This document shows, piece by piece, positions 7,175-15,423 of a stretch of DNA of 31,552 nt; the stretch's first letter is position 1, and every line of letters begins with the position of its first letter. A model generated the notes under the pieces. That model made no database searches. It worked only from the letters and a program-made list of their open reading frames with translations, and had not been told where the DNA came from. The stretch lies in NCBI GenBank assembly GCA_964523295.1, contig CAZGAH010000050.1:1-31552 (forward strand), given 5' to 3'. The position numbers were made by a program, and so were the translations under genes. This stretch comes from CAZGAH01 sp964523295 (GTDB taxonomy: Bacteria > Desulfobacterota > Desulfovibrionia > Desulfovibrionales > Desulfovibrionaceae).

Positions 7175-9993
7175 ATGCATCCTACTCTACGGGAACAGAA
7201 CATGTTGAAACATACGCTGGAAAGCATCCTTACGCCGGAAATTGTCGGCGTGAACTCCGACGCGACCGTGCGCGAGGCCATCCATCTGATGCGGGAGAAA
7301 CGGATTTCCTGCGTGCTCGTCCTTTCCGACGGCGTGGCCATCGGCATTTTTACCGAACGCAACGCCCTTCATGCGGCCCATCTCGGCATGGAACTGGACA
7401 CGTGCCCGATCCACCAGCTCATGAGCGCTCCGGTTATCTCGCAGCCCAAGACGGCTTCGATTCTGGGGGCGTTCCATATTCTGCACAAATACAACATCCG
7501 TCATATCGTCGTCGTAGACGACGAGGGAAACACCATTGGCGTGGTTTCTCAAACCGATCTGGTCCAAGGCATCAGCACGGCCTTTCATGACGCCGATCTG
7601 CGGGTGTCCGAGGTCATGAACCGAACCGTCGCCACGGCTCCCGCTGACGGCCTTTTTCTGGAATTCGTCAAGTTCATGGCCGAAAAATCCATCAGCTGTC
7701 TGATCGTGGTCCAGGATCGCCGAGGCCGCGGCGAAGACAGGTCCCCGCCCCTGGGCATCGTGACAGAACGCGATGTAATCCGCATCCTGGACCAGCAGCC
7801 AGTAATCGAAACGCTGACGCTGGCCGATGTCATGAGCTATCCGGTCTTTACGATCGACAAGGACAGTGAGATCAACAAAGCCATTCAGCTCATGCACGAA
7901 AAGAGCTGTCGGCGCGTGGTCGTTACCGGCCCGGACAACGACATCCAGGGCTTGCTCACCCAGACGGACATCGTCCGTGGACTGCGCGGGGACTACATCG
8001 ACACCTTCGTTTCCGTGCTGGCCAAAATGGAGCAAAGCGAATCGGATTACCGCAGCATTGTCGAAAATGCCATGGAGGGCATATTCCGGGTCAGCCTGGA
8101 CGGGCGGTTCCTGACGGTCAATCCGGCCCTGGCCCGGATGCACGGCTTTGACTCTCCAACCGAGATGATGGCCCTGGTCGACAATGTCGGAACCGACCTC
8201 TACTGCGATCCCAACGACTATGAGACCTTTTACGAGGCCTTGAGCGTCGAGGGGATGCTGCGCAACTACGAGGCGAAACTGCGGCGCAAGGACGGCAGCA
8301 GTTTCTGGGGCAACATATCGGCACGCATCTGCATGGCCAGCGACGGTGTCTCCGCGTTTATCGAGGGCTATCTGGAGGACTGCACCGAACGGAAACAGGC
8401 TGCGGACGCACTGCGCGATGCGGCACGCATCGCCGAATCGGCCAATCGGGCCAAATCCGAATTCCTTACCATCCTGAATCATGAAGTCAGGAACCCGCTG
8501 ACGACCATCCTGGGCATGGCCGACCTGCTCATGGCGTCGAAGCTCGATGCCAACCAGCGTTACTATGTGGATCTGGCACGACAGGCTGGAGAATCCCTTC
8601 TGGGTACGATCAACGACATCATAGACATCGTCCGCTTCGAAACCGGAAAGATTGAAATCGAAAAGACCAGCTTCAGCCCCTTCGAGCTTGTCGAGCGTAT
8701 CGGCCGGGCCTTGCTGCCCGTGGCCGAAGAAAAGGGACTCGAGTTCCATTGGCGCGTCGAACCGACGCTGCCCGCCCTGCTCCGCGGCGACCCCCTGCGC
8801 ATCCGGCATATCCTGACCAGCCTGATCGGCAACGCGTTCAAATATACCCCTCAAGGGTCGGTAACGCTGACGCTGGAACGCGCCGACGGCGAGCCTGGAC
8901 AGCATCTCTTCCGGTTCCGCGTGCGGGATACGGGCATCGGCATTTCCCGGGAAAAACTCGACTCGTTATTCGAACTCTTCAGCAACGGGCACGCGCACCC
9001 CACGCGGGAGCACGGCTTCGTCGGCCTGGGACTGACCCTGATCTTCATGCTCGCCCGAAAAATGCGCGGAACGCTCTCAGTGGCCTCCGAAATCGGCCAA
9101 GGGTCCACGTTCACGCTGACCCTGCCGCTCGGCGACGTGACGGAAACCGTTTCCATCGACGCGCCGAAAACCGATCTGCTCGGATTACGCGCGCTTGTCG
9201 TGGACAATACGCCGACAACCCGCTTCATCCTCCGCGATCAACTCGCCTCGCTGGGTATCCACGCCTCCATGGCCGATAGTGCCGAACAGGCCAGTGCGCT
9301 GCTCTCCGACGCACCCCGGACCATCCCCATGCCGGATGTGCTCTTGCTGGACTGCCATCTTCCCGGACAAGACGGATTCACTCTGGCCAGGAACCTGCGC
9401 GCGTCGCTTGGGGAGAAATGTCCGGGCATCGTCATGCTCAGCAGCGGCGCCCGTTTTGGCGACATGACCCGACTCGGGCAACTCGGTCTGGCCGAGTTCG
9501 TCCAGAAACCAACGACCCGGATCAAGCTGCGCCGGGCCATCGCCGAGGCGCTCGGCATGGTCTACCACGAACCGTCGGCCATCGACAGCGCGCTTCAGGC
9601 CGGCAAACCATTGAAACTGCTCGTTGCCGACGACGACCCTGCCAACCGTCTGGTTCTGGAATCCTATCTCCAGCGCGATACNNNNNNNNNNATACCAGCG
9701 CCGTCCACAGCGCGAACAACGGCTTTCGAGCGTTCGAAATGTACATGGCGGACAGCTACGACGCCGTACTTCTGGACATCAGCATTCCCGGAATGGACGG
9801 ATACGAGACAGCCCGTTCCATCCGGGACTGGGAGCGCGAACAGAATCTCCCCAGAACGACCCTGATCGCCACGACGTCCCGGGATATCGCCACCCTGCCC
9901 GACGAATACGCGGACGCAGGCTTCGACGCCGCCGTGACCAAGCCTTTCGACAAGGAGATGCTCTTGAAAACCCTTCGCGACCTGACCAATTGA
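7175..9993 (+). CDS. Hybrid histidine kinase, CBS(x4)-PAS-HisKA-HATPase-REC-REC (interrupted by an N run)
   Basis: Predicted cytosolic sensor kinase that phosphorylates its own receivers and probably the neighbouring REC-REC-HD-GYP protein. Domains: four CBS motifs as two Bateman pairs (about 18-135 and 144-270), which in other proteins bind adenine nucleotides; PAS (288-405); HisKA with H436 in LNHEVRNPL; HATPase with GNAFKYT, DTGIGI and GLGLTL; REC1 with LLLDCHLP but VVDN where two acids are usual; REC2 with VADDD, LLDISIP and TKPF. No membrane helix and no HPt domain. Ten Ns at 9682-9691 shift the frame, but collapsing the duplicated ATAC on either side gives one frame of 934 residues with normal receiver spacing. 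ATG 7175 is used; ATG 7202, after GGGAAC, is an equally good start. Confidence 0.88.
9682..9691. other. Assembly gap (10 N), probably an overlap artefact
   Basis: Exactly ten N. The four bases before (ATAC, 9678-9681) equal the four after (9692-9695). Removing the Ns and one copy restores the kinase frame and gives 14 residues from the end of helix 1 to the conserved glycine of the second receiver, the spacing normal for that fold. Confidence 0.85.
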
Positions 9994-10055
9994 GCGCAGA
10001 CGCCCGGGGCAATCTCGTGGACATCGCCCGCGTTCTTGCGTATGCCTTGTCTGGA

Positions 10056-10091
10056 GGGCGACAGCGCAACATCGTCGCCCGCAGTTTTTTT
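10056..10091 (+). terminator. Rho-independent terminator or attenuator just before glmU
   Basis: Perfect 7-bp stem GGGCGAC (10056-10062) and GTCGCCC (10074-10080), an 11-base loop, then GCAG and seven T (10085-10091). It ends five bases before the glmU ribosome site GGAGG (10097-10101). It may end the HD-GYP/kinase transcript. Because no room for a promoter is left between it and glmU, it could also act as an attenuator in the glmU leader. Confidence 0.62.
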
Positions 10092-10108
10092 CGAGTGGAG
10101 GATGCGTG

Positions 10109-11503
10109 ATGAATCCGGCTCAGACAGGGGCGCTCGTTCTTGCCGCGGGAAAAGGCACGCGCATGCATTCCCAGCGGCCTAAAGTCCTGCACGAACTGCT
10201 GGGCGAGCCCATGTTGTGGTATCTGTATAAAACCCTGGACCCCCTTTTCGGATCCAGAGTCTGGACGGTAACCGGCCACAAGGCCGAAGACGTCCGCGCC
10301 ACCTTTCCCGAGCGCGCGGCCGCACCCGGGCAGTGGATTTACCAGGCCGAGCAGTTGGGGACGGGTCATGCGGTGCAGAGCGCCTGGTCCGTCATCACGG
10401 CGGCCGGGCTTGAATGGCTGGTCGTTGTCAATGGCGACACCCCGCTCCTGCCGCCTGACAAGCTCGCGGCCTTTACCGACTGGACAATCGCCAGCGGAGC
10501 GGATCTGTCCTTCATGACGCTCACGCTGGAAGAGCCCGGCGCCTTCGGCCGGGTGCTGCGCACCGGTGGGCCTGAAGGCAGCGTGGCGGCAATCATCGAG
10601 GCCAAGGACTACGACCCGGCCAGGCACGGCCCCGAGCCACGGGAAATCAACGCCGGAATCTACTGCCTGCGCGTAGCAAGCATAGGCCCCCTGTTGGGCA
10701 GGCTGGAAAACAACAACCGCAGCCGCGAATACTATCTGACGGATACCATCGATATGGCCGTGCGCGAGGGGCTGAAGGTCGAGGCCATGCATTGCGGCAA
10801 CGATCCGCATCTTCTCGGCATCAACAGCCCGCGCGAACTCATAGCCGCCGAAGAGACCCTCCGGCAGGCAGTGATCCGTGACTGGCAGGAGCGCGGGGTA
10901 CTCATCCGCGCGGCGGACAGCGTCCGGATCGGCCCACGCGTGCACCTTGCCCCCGGAGTCGAAATCGTCGGTCCGTGCGAGTTGTATGGCAAGGCAGAAC
11001 TCGCCTCGGAAACAACGGTGGAGTCGCATTGCTGGATCAAGGACGCCCGCATCGGCCCCTGTTGCCGTATCAAGGCCTTTTCGCATATTGAAGACGCGGA
11101 GATGGGTCCGCGCTGCCAGGTTGGTCCGTACGGCAGATTACGGCCTGGGGCCCGGCTGATGGAAGATGCGCGCGTCGGCAACTTCGTCGAGGTGAAAAAA
11201 TCGGTGCTGGGCAAAGGTTCCAAGGCCAACCACCTGACCTATCTCGGCGATGCGACCGTGGGCGATGGCGTCAACATCGGCGCGGGAACGATCACGTGCA
11301 ATTACGACGGCCAGCGCAAACACACGACCCGTATCGGTGACCGGGCCTTCATCGGCAGCAATACTGCACTGGTAGCCCCGGTGGACGTGGGCGCCGGAGC
11401 GCTGGTGGCCGCCGGATCGGTCATCACGCAGGACGTGCCGGCTGACATGCTGAGCATCGCACGCGAACGACAAATCAACATCATCAGGCGTGATAAAGCT
11501 TGA
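10109..11503 (+). CDS. glmU: Bifunctional UDP-N-acetylglucosamine synthesis enzyme GlmU
   Basis: Acetylates glucosamine-1-phosphate with acetyl-CoA and then couples it to UTP, making UDP-GlcNAc for peptidoglycan and lipopolysaccharide, in the cytoplasm. 464 residues, the usual length. The N-terminal uridyltransferase (1 to about 230) has LAAGKGTRM, PKVLHELLG, QAEQLGTGHA and NGDTPLL. The C-terminal left-handed beta-helix acetyltransferase has NFVEVKKSVLGKGSKANHL, with the catalytic His in ANHLTYLGD, then NIGAGTITCNYDG and FIGSNTALVAPV. ATG 10109 is chosen over the GTG at 10106 because GGAGG lies 7 bases ahead of it. Followed 31 bases later by the zapB-like and zapA genes, so wall-precursor supply and division genes may be co-transcribed. 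Confidence 0.97.
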   Translation: MNPAQTGALVLAAGKGTRMHSQRPKVLHELLGEPMLWYLYKTLDPLFGSRVWTVTGHKAEDVRATFPERAAAPGQWIYQAEQLGTGHAVQSAWSVITAAGLEWLVVVNGDTPLLPPDKLAAFTDWTIASGADLSFMTLTLEEPGAFGRVLRTGGPEGSVAAIIEAKDYDPARHGPEPREINAGIYCLRVASIGPLLGRLENNNRSREYYLTDTIDMAVREGLKVEAMHCGNDPHLLGINSPRELIAAEETLRQAVIRDWQERGVLIRAADSVRIGPRVHLAPGVEIVGPCELYGKAELASETTVESHCWIKDARIGPCCRIKAFSHIEDAEMGPRCQVGPYGRLRPGARLMEDARVGNFVEVKKSVLGKGSKANHLTYLGDATVGDGVNIGAGTITCNYDGQRKHTTRIGDRAFIGSNTALVAPVDVGAGALVAAGSVITQDVPADMLSIARERQINIIRRDKA

Positions 11504-11534
11504 TTTTCACTTTCAAACCGGGTAGAAAAAAATC

Positions 11535-11768
11535 ATGGATATCATCGACAAACTTGGAAACCGGATCGATACGCTGCTTGCAAGCCTTGAAACACTACGC
11601 GCGGAGAACCGAGGCCTTAAGGAGCATCAGACAGCCGTCATGGAGCCGCTGGAGCAGGACAACCAGCGTCTGAAGACGGAGCTGGAAGAATTCAAGGCCG
11701 CCAACGAAACGGTGATGCAGCGCTTGGACGATCTGCTGAAAAAACTCGCAACGCTGGAAGCCGACTAG
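11535..11768 (+). CDS. Short coiled-coil protein, ZapB-like
   Basis: 77 residues, almost entirely heptad-patterned coiled coil (MDIIDKLGNRIDTLLASLET... to the C-terminus), rich in Glu, Leu and Lys, with no membrane helix. Length and composition fit ZapB-type division proteins, which bundle at the Z-ring through ZapA. The zapA gene starts 7 bases after this stop, which strongly supports that reading because small coiled coils have few diagnostic residues of their own. It could equally be an unrelated coiled-coil partner of ZapA. The ribosome site is weak (GGGTAG, far from the ATG), so translation may depend on the glmU transcript. Confidence 0.65.
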   Translation: MDIIDKLGNRIDTLLASLETLRAENRGLKEHQTAVMEPLEQDNQRLKTELEEFKAANETVMQRLDDLLKKLATLEAD

Positions 11769-11775
11769 AGGGGCG

Positions 11776-12036
11776 ATGCAGAGTTACAGCCTGTCAGTGC
11801 TGGGAACGCCGGTTTCGTTCAAGGCCGAGGCAGATCACCAGCGCGTGGAGGAAGCCAGAAGCCTGGTCGAGGAGCGGTTTGCCCGACTTGGTCCAGGCAA
11901 GGCGAATATCGGTAAGGAAAAGTTACTTGTTTTTTTGGCCCTGGGGCTGGCTGATGATTTGCTCCAATCCACCCAGAAGCAGCGAGAGCAGGAACTGCGT
12001 CTTGGCAGGCTTCTGGCAAAAATAGATGAAACGTAA
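11776..12036 (+). CDS. zapA: Cell division protein ZapA
   Basis: Small cytoplasmic protein that bundles FtsZ filaments at midcell. 86 residues. The N-terminal beta strands MQSYSLSVLGTPVSFKAEAD lead to a helix VEEARSLVEERFARLG, then the family core KEKLLVFLALGLADDLLQS and a C-terminal coiled coil (KQREQELRLGRLLAKID). This corresponds to the ZapA pattern 'I.G..y.i......v..aa..vd......s..k.avlaaLniadell'. A GAGGGG sequence lies immediately before the ATG. Next comes 6S RNA, the same zapA-then-6S order known from enterobacteria, where the following gene is ygfA; here it is rny. Confidence 0.88.
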   Translation: MQSYSLSVLGTPVSFKAEADHQRVEEARSLVEERFARLGPGKANIGKEKLLVFLALGLADDLLQSTQKQREQELRLGRLLAKIDET

Positions 12037-12068
12037 GCAGTAAAGGCAGTGACCTTGGTTAACGTCGA

Positions 12069-12256
12069 CATTTTCCCTGGGGTGCTCGTGATTGTTTAGC
12101 CTTTTTTGAGCCAATACGTCTTATAAGGGTTTCGCACGAGTTCACCGGTGTGCAGACCCGGCCGCTTCGGTCGGGGAGCCTGAAGGGGAGCCTGTGGAGC
12201 CCGCCATGCACATGCATGGTTCAAAAAAGCAAATGACACGGCACACCGGGGAAACA
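12069..12256 (+). ncRNA. ssrS: 6S RNA, regulator of RNA polymerase
   Basis: 6S RNA binds the housekeeping sigma factor form of RNA polymerase by imitating an open promoter. Seen here: a long closing helix, 12072-12086 with 12240-12254, pairing TTTCCC/GGGAAA and then TGGGGTGC with GGCACACCG with one mismatch; a second helix GCCTTTTTTGAGCC with GGTTCAAAAAAGC; then TGAGCCAATA opening the large central bubble, closely matching TGAGCCGATA at the same place in E. coli 6S; and a distal GC-rich hairpin region. Total about 186 nucleotides, the normal size. Position directly after zapA is a known context for ssrS. Ends are set by the closing helix and may be off by a few bases. No convincing separate promoter was found, so it may be processed from the zapA transcript. 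Confidence 0.86.
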
Positions 12257-12514
12257 GTATACAGACTGCGCAGTACGCCTTGGTCCCTTTCAGTTGCCAC
12301 AGGAGACAACTGCACGTCGCGAGACTCTCCCTGGCGCCCTCTTCCTGAGCAGGGCCTGCCTTTTCTGCACGTATCTCTCCAGCCAGTCCACGATGTTTGG
12401 CGCTGTTCGACGGGTACGCCCGGGCGGCAGTCTCGACGTCTTCGCACGGAGCCGTGACGACGTCGATGGTACCAGGCCCATCCGCCTGTATGCATATGGA
12501 GAGAAAGGAACACT
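12257..12514. other. Non-coding spacer between 6S RNA and rny
   Basis: 258 bases, GC-rich, with no recognisable gene. It contains a 6-bp inverted repeat CAGTTG/CAACTG with a 10-base loop near 12290-12311 and the rny ribosome site at its end. Open frames across it and across 6S have no family resemblance and are not supported. Confidence 0.5.
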
Positions 12515-14068
12515 ATGGACATCTTCCTCATCGGACTGGGAGGATTGCTACTGGGGATAGTCGGCGGCTACGCCTTGAAAAAATACCTGGCGACAAAGCG
12601 CGTCGACGATGCAGAGGGACTCGCCAGGCGCATCGTGGAGGAGGCACGCAAAGAGGCCCAGGCGCACAAAAAAGAAATGCTGCTCCAGGCGCATGACGAA
12701 ATTTTCAATCAGAAAAAAGAAATGGAGGCGGATTTCAAGGAGCGCGAGCGCGATCTGAAAAAGCGCGAGGCCAAGATGCTCGACAAGGAGGAGCGCCTGG
12801 ACGACCGGCAGGAAAAAATCATTACCAAAGAGAGCGAGGTCCTGGCCCTGGAAAAGCACCTGACCCAGAAGGAACGGGAGCTGCTCGAACGAGACGAACG
12901 ACTGTCGCGCCAGGCCGAAGAACAAACCCGAAAGCTGCAGGAAATTTCCGGACTGACCGCCGATGAAGCCCGGGCGCGACTGCTGGAGGACATCGAGTCC
13001 AAGACCAGACACGACGCGGCCAGAATGATCCGCCAGATCGAAACCGAGGCACGCGAACAATCCTCCCGCAAGGCCAAAGAAATCCTCGCCACCGCCATTC
13101 AACGCTACGCCGGCGATTTTGTCGCCGAGCACACCGCCACCTCGGTCACCCTGCCCAGCGAAGAAATGAAAGGTCGGATCATCGGCCGCGAAGGCCGAAA
13201 TATCCGGGCCATCGAAGCGGCGACGGGTGTGGACCTCATCATTGACGATACCCCGGAAACCGTCATCCTCTCCGCCTACAATCCCCTGCGCCGTCAGGTG
13301 GCCAAACTGGCCCTGGAGCGCCTCATCAGCGACGGGCGCATCCATCCGGCCCGCATCGAGGACATCGTCAAGAAAGTCGAGCAGGAGCTTGACGTCAAAA
13401 TCAGAGAGATCGGCGAACAGGCCACCTTCGATGTCGGCGTTCATGGCATCAACCCCGAGCTGATCCGCCTGCTCGGCCAGTTGCAATACCGCACCAGCTT
13501 TTCGCAAAACGTGTTGCAGCACTCCATCGAGGTAGCCTCGCTCTGCGGCGTCATGGCCGCGGAACTCAATCTCGATGTCAAGAAAGCGAAACGAGCAGGA
13601 CTGCTGCATGACATCGGCAAGGCCATCGATCACGAGGTCGAGGGTCCGCACGCCGTCATCGGCGCAGACCTGGCCAAGAAGTATAACGAGGGCAAGGACA
13701 TCGTTCACGCCATCTGCGCGCATCATGAAGACGTCCCCCCGACCTCGGTGCTTGCGGTACTCGTCCAGGCAGCCGACAGCCTGTCCGGCGCGCGCCCTGG
13801 CGCACGCAAGGAATTGCTGGAAAACTACGTCAAACGGCTGGAGGAACTCGAGAACATTGCCACCGGCTTCGAGGGCGTTTCAAAGGCCTATGCCATTCAG
13901 GCGGGGCGTGAAGTCCGCGTTATGGTCAATTCCGACTCCGTCGACGACGACGCCACCTACCTGCTGTGCAAGGACATCGCCCAGCAGATTGAAAACAATC
14001 TCACCTATCCCGGACAGATTCGCGTCACGGTGATTCGTGAGCGGCGGGCGGTCGGCTTTGCCAAGTAG
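12515..14068 (+). CDS. rny: Ribonuclease Y
   Basis: Membrane-anchored endoribonuclease that starts mRNA decay in bacteria that lack or limit RNase E. 517 residues, the normal size. Order of parts: an N-terminal membrane helix (about 3-21, IFLIGLGGLLLGIVGGYAL), a long charged coiled coil (about 30-190), a KH RNA-binding domain with GRIIGREGRNIRAIEAATGVD (220-239), and the HD metal-dependent nuclease domain with H365-D366 in AGLLHDIGKAIDHE and later HAICAHHEDV. The ribosome site AAGGA sits about 7 bases before ATG 12515. The C-terminus VIRERRAVGFAK is typical. Placement right after 6S RNA puts two global RNA regulators side by side. Confidence 0.97.
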   Translation: MDIFLIGLGGLLLGIVGGYALKKYLATKRVDDAEGLARRIVEEARKEAQAHKKEMLLQAHDEIFNQKKEMEADFKERERDLKKREAKMLDKEERLDDRQEKIITKESEVLALEKHLTQKERELLERDERLSRQAEEQTRKLQEISGLTADEARARLLEDIESKTRHDAARMIRQIETEAREQSSRKAKEILATAIQRYAGDFVAEHTATSVTLPSEEMKGRIIGREGRNIRAIEAATGVDLIIDDTPETVILSAYNPLRRQVAKLALERLISDGRIHPARIEDIVKKVEQELDVKIREIGEQATFDVGVHGINPELIRLLGQLQYRTSFSQNVLQHSIEVASLCGVMAAELNLDVKKAKRAGLLHDIGKAIDHEVEGPHAVIGADLAKKYNEGKDIVHAICAHHEDVPPTSVLAVLVQAADSLSGARPGARKELLENYVKRLEELENIATGFEGVSKAYAIQAGREVRVMVNSDSVDDDATYLLCKDIAQQIENNLTYPGQIRVTVIRERRAVGFAK

Positions 14069-14136
14069 CGAGTGCGGCGTATCGGATTGCTTCGCAACGG
14101 CCAAAGGGCAGGCAGAGTACACACCGCACCGGGTGG

Positions 14137-15306
14137 ATGACCATGCAGAAGCGTAGCGAATATCTGCCCTTCGGGCGGCCGAATTTCTCCGAAGCCGAGA
14201 TCGAAGCCGTCAGTCGGGTGATGCGGACCGGCTGGATCGGGATGGGGCCGGAATGCCTGGCCTTCGAGGCCGAACTGGCGTCCTTTACCGGCGCAGAGCA
14301 GGTAGTACTGGTCAATTCGTGCACCTCAGCGCTGTTTCTTGCCTTGCTCGTCAAGGGCGTCGGTCCGGGCGACGAGGTGATCTGTCCCAGCCTGACCTGG
14401 CTCAGCTCGGCCAATGCCGCCCTCTACGCCGGCGCCGACGTCGTGTTCTGCGATGTCGATCCGGAAACCTGCTGCATCACCCCTCAGACCGTGCTTCCCC
14501 ATGTCACGGCAAGGACCAGGGCCGTCGTGGCCGTACACTTCGGTGGCCTGGCTGCGGATGTTCAGGCCTTGCGCCAGGTCCTGCCGCCTGAAGTCGCCAT
14601 CATCGAAGACGCCGCCCATGCGCTGGGTTCTCTCTACGCATCGGGCGAACCGGTCGGCTCGTCCGGCAATCCGGTCTGTTTCAGCTTCTATGCCAACAAG
14701 AACCTGTCCACCGGCGAAGGCGGCGCCGTGGCCCTGCAGGACGCGGCGCTTGCGGCGAGGCTGCGCTCCCTGCGCCTGCATGGTCTCCCCGACGATGCCT
14801 GGAAACGTTTTTCCCATCCCGAGGTCATCATCGCGGTTCAGGCGAGCGAGCTGGGCTACAAGATGAACTATACCGACCTGCAGGCTGCCATCGGAAGGAT
14901 TCAGTTGCAGCGGCAACCGGATTTTTTCGAACAACGACTGGCTGTCGCCCGGGTCTATGCGGACAGATTGTCGCGAACCGATACCGGGATTACGCTCCAA
15001 AGCGCCATCCTCGATCCAGGTCATGCGCGCCACCTTTTTCTGCTGCGCCTCTCGCCCGGGCGGACGACGAAATCCCGCGACACGGTTCTGCTTGAGCTGC
15101 GACGGCGCAACATCGGTGCGACCTTGCACTACGACCCGCTGCATCGCATGCCCCTCTACTCCGCGCGCAAAGGCAGCGAGCCGGGCTCCCTGCCCGTCAC
15201 CGAGACCCTATGCCGCGAAATCATGACCTTGCCCATCAGCGCAAGCATGACCCCCGACGACGCCGCTCAGGTCGTCGACGCGCTGCTCGACGTGCTTTCG
15301 ACCTGA
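14137..15306 (+). CDS. DegT/DnrJ/EryC1/StrS-type sugar aminotransferase
   Basis: PLP enzyme that typically aminates a nucleotide-linked keto-sugar to make amino sugars for lipopolysaccharide, capsule or glycoprotein. 389 residues. Visible family features: PFGRPNFSEAEIEAV and TGWIGMGPEC at the start, VLVNSCTSAL (cofactor phosphate loop), EDAAHALGS with D158 and H161, and the PLP lysine K188 in FSFYANKNLSTGEGGA. The donor sugar cannot be told. ATG 14137 is listed; ATG 14143, six bases after GGTGG, is the better-spaced start and would shorten the protein by two residues. It is 68 bases after rny and probably belongs functionally with the glycosyltransferases downstream, though two signalling genes lie between. 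Confidence 0.9.
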   Translation: MTMQKRSEYLPFGRPNFSEAEIEAVSRVMRTGWIGMGPECLAFEAELASFTGAEQVVLVNSCTSALFLALLVKGVGPGDEVICPSLTWLSSANAALYAGADVVFCDVDPETCCITPQTVLPHVTARTRAVVAVHFGGLAADVQALRQVLPPEVAIIEDAAHALGSLYASGEPVGSSGNPVCFSFYANKNLSTGEGGAVALQDAALAARLRSLRLHGLPDDAWKRFSHPEVIIAVQASELGYKMNYTDLQAAIGRIQLQRQPDFFEQRLAVARVYADRLSRTDTGITLQSAILDPGHARHLFLLRLSPGRTTKSRDTVLLELRRRNIGATLHYDPLHRMPLYSARKGSEPGSLPVTETLCREIMTLPISASMTPDDAAQVVDALLDVLST

Positions 15307-15423
15307 AAAAGTTGAAGAAAAAGCCATTGCTGGCGGGCAGCAAATTGTATAGCTTTCGTGCCTGCCACGAGAGCCGGAAAACCGACATCGCCGCACCTCG
15401 TCAACAGCCCTCAGCCGTACGAT

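Noticed and set aside
7187..8905. 572-codon minus-strand frame inside the hybrid kinase gene
   Set aside because: No domain resemblance; the plus strand encodes continuous CBS, PAS and kinase motifs over the same bases.
12142..12531. Open frames on both strands over 6S RNA and the rny leader
   Set aside because: No family resemblance; the RNA helices explain the lower part of the region and the rest lacks ribosome sites.
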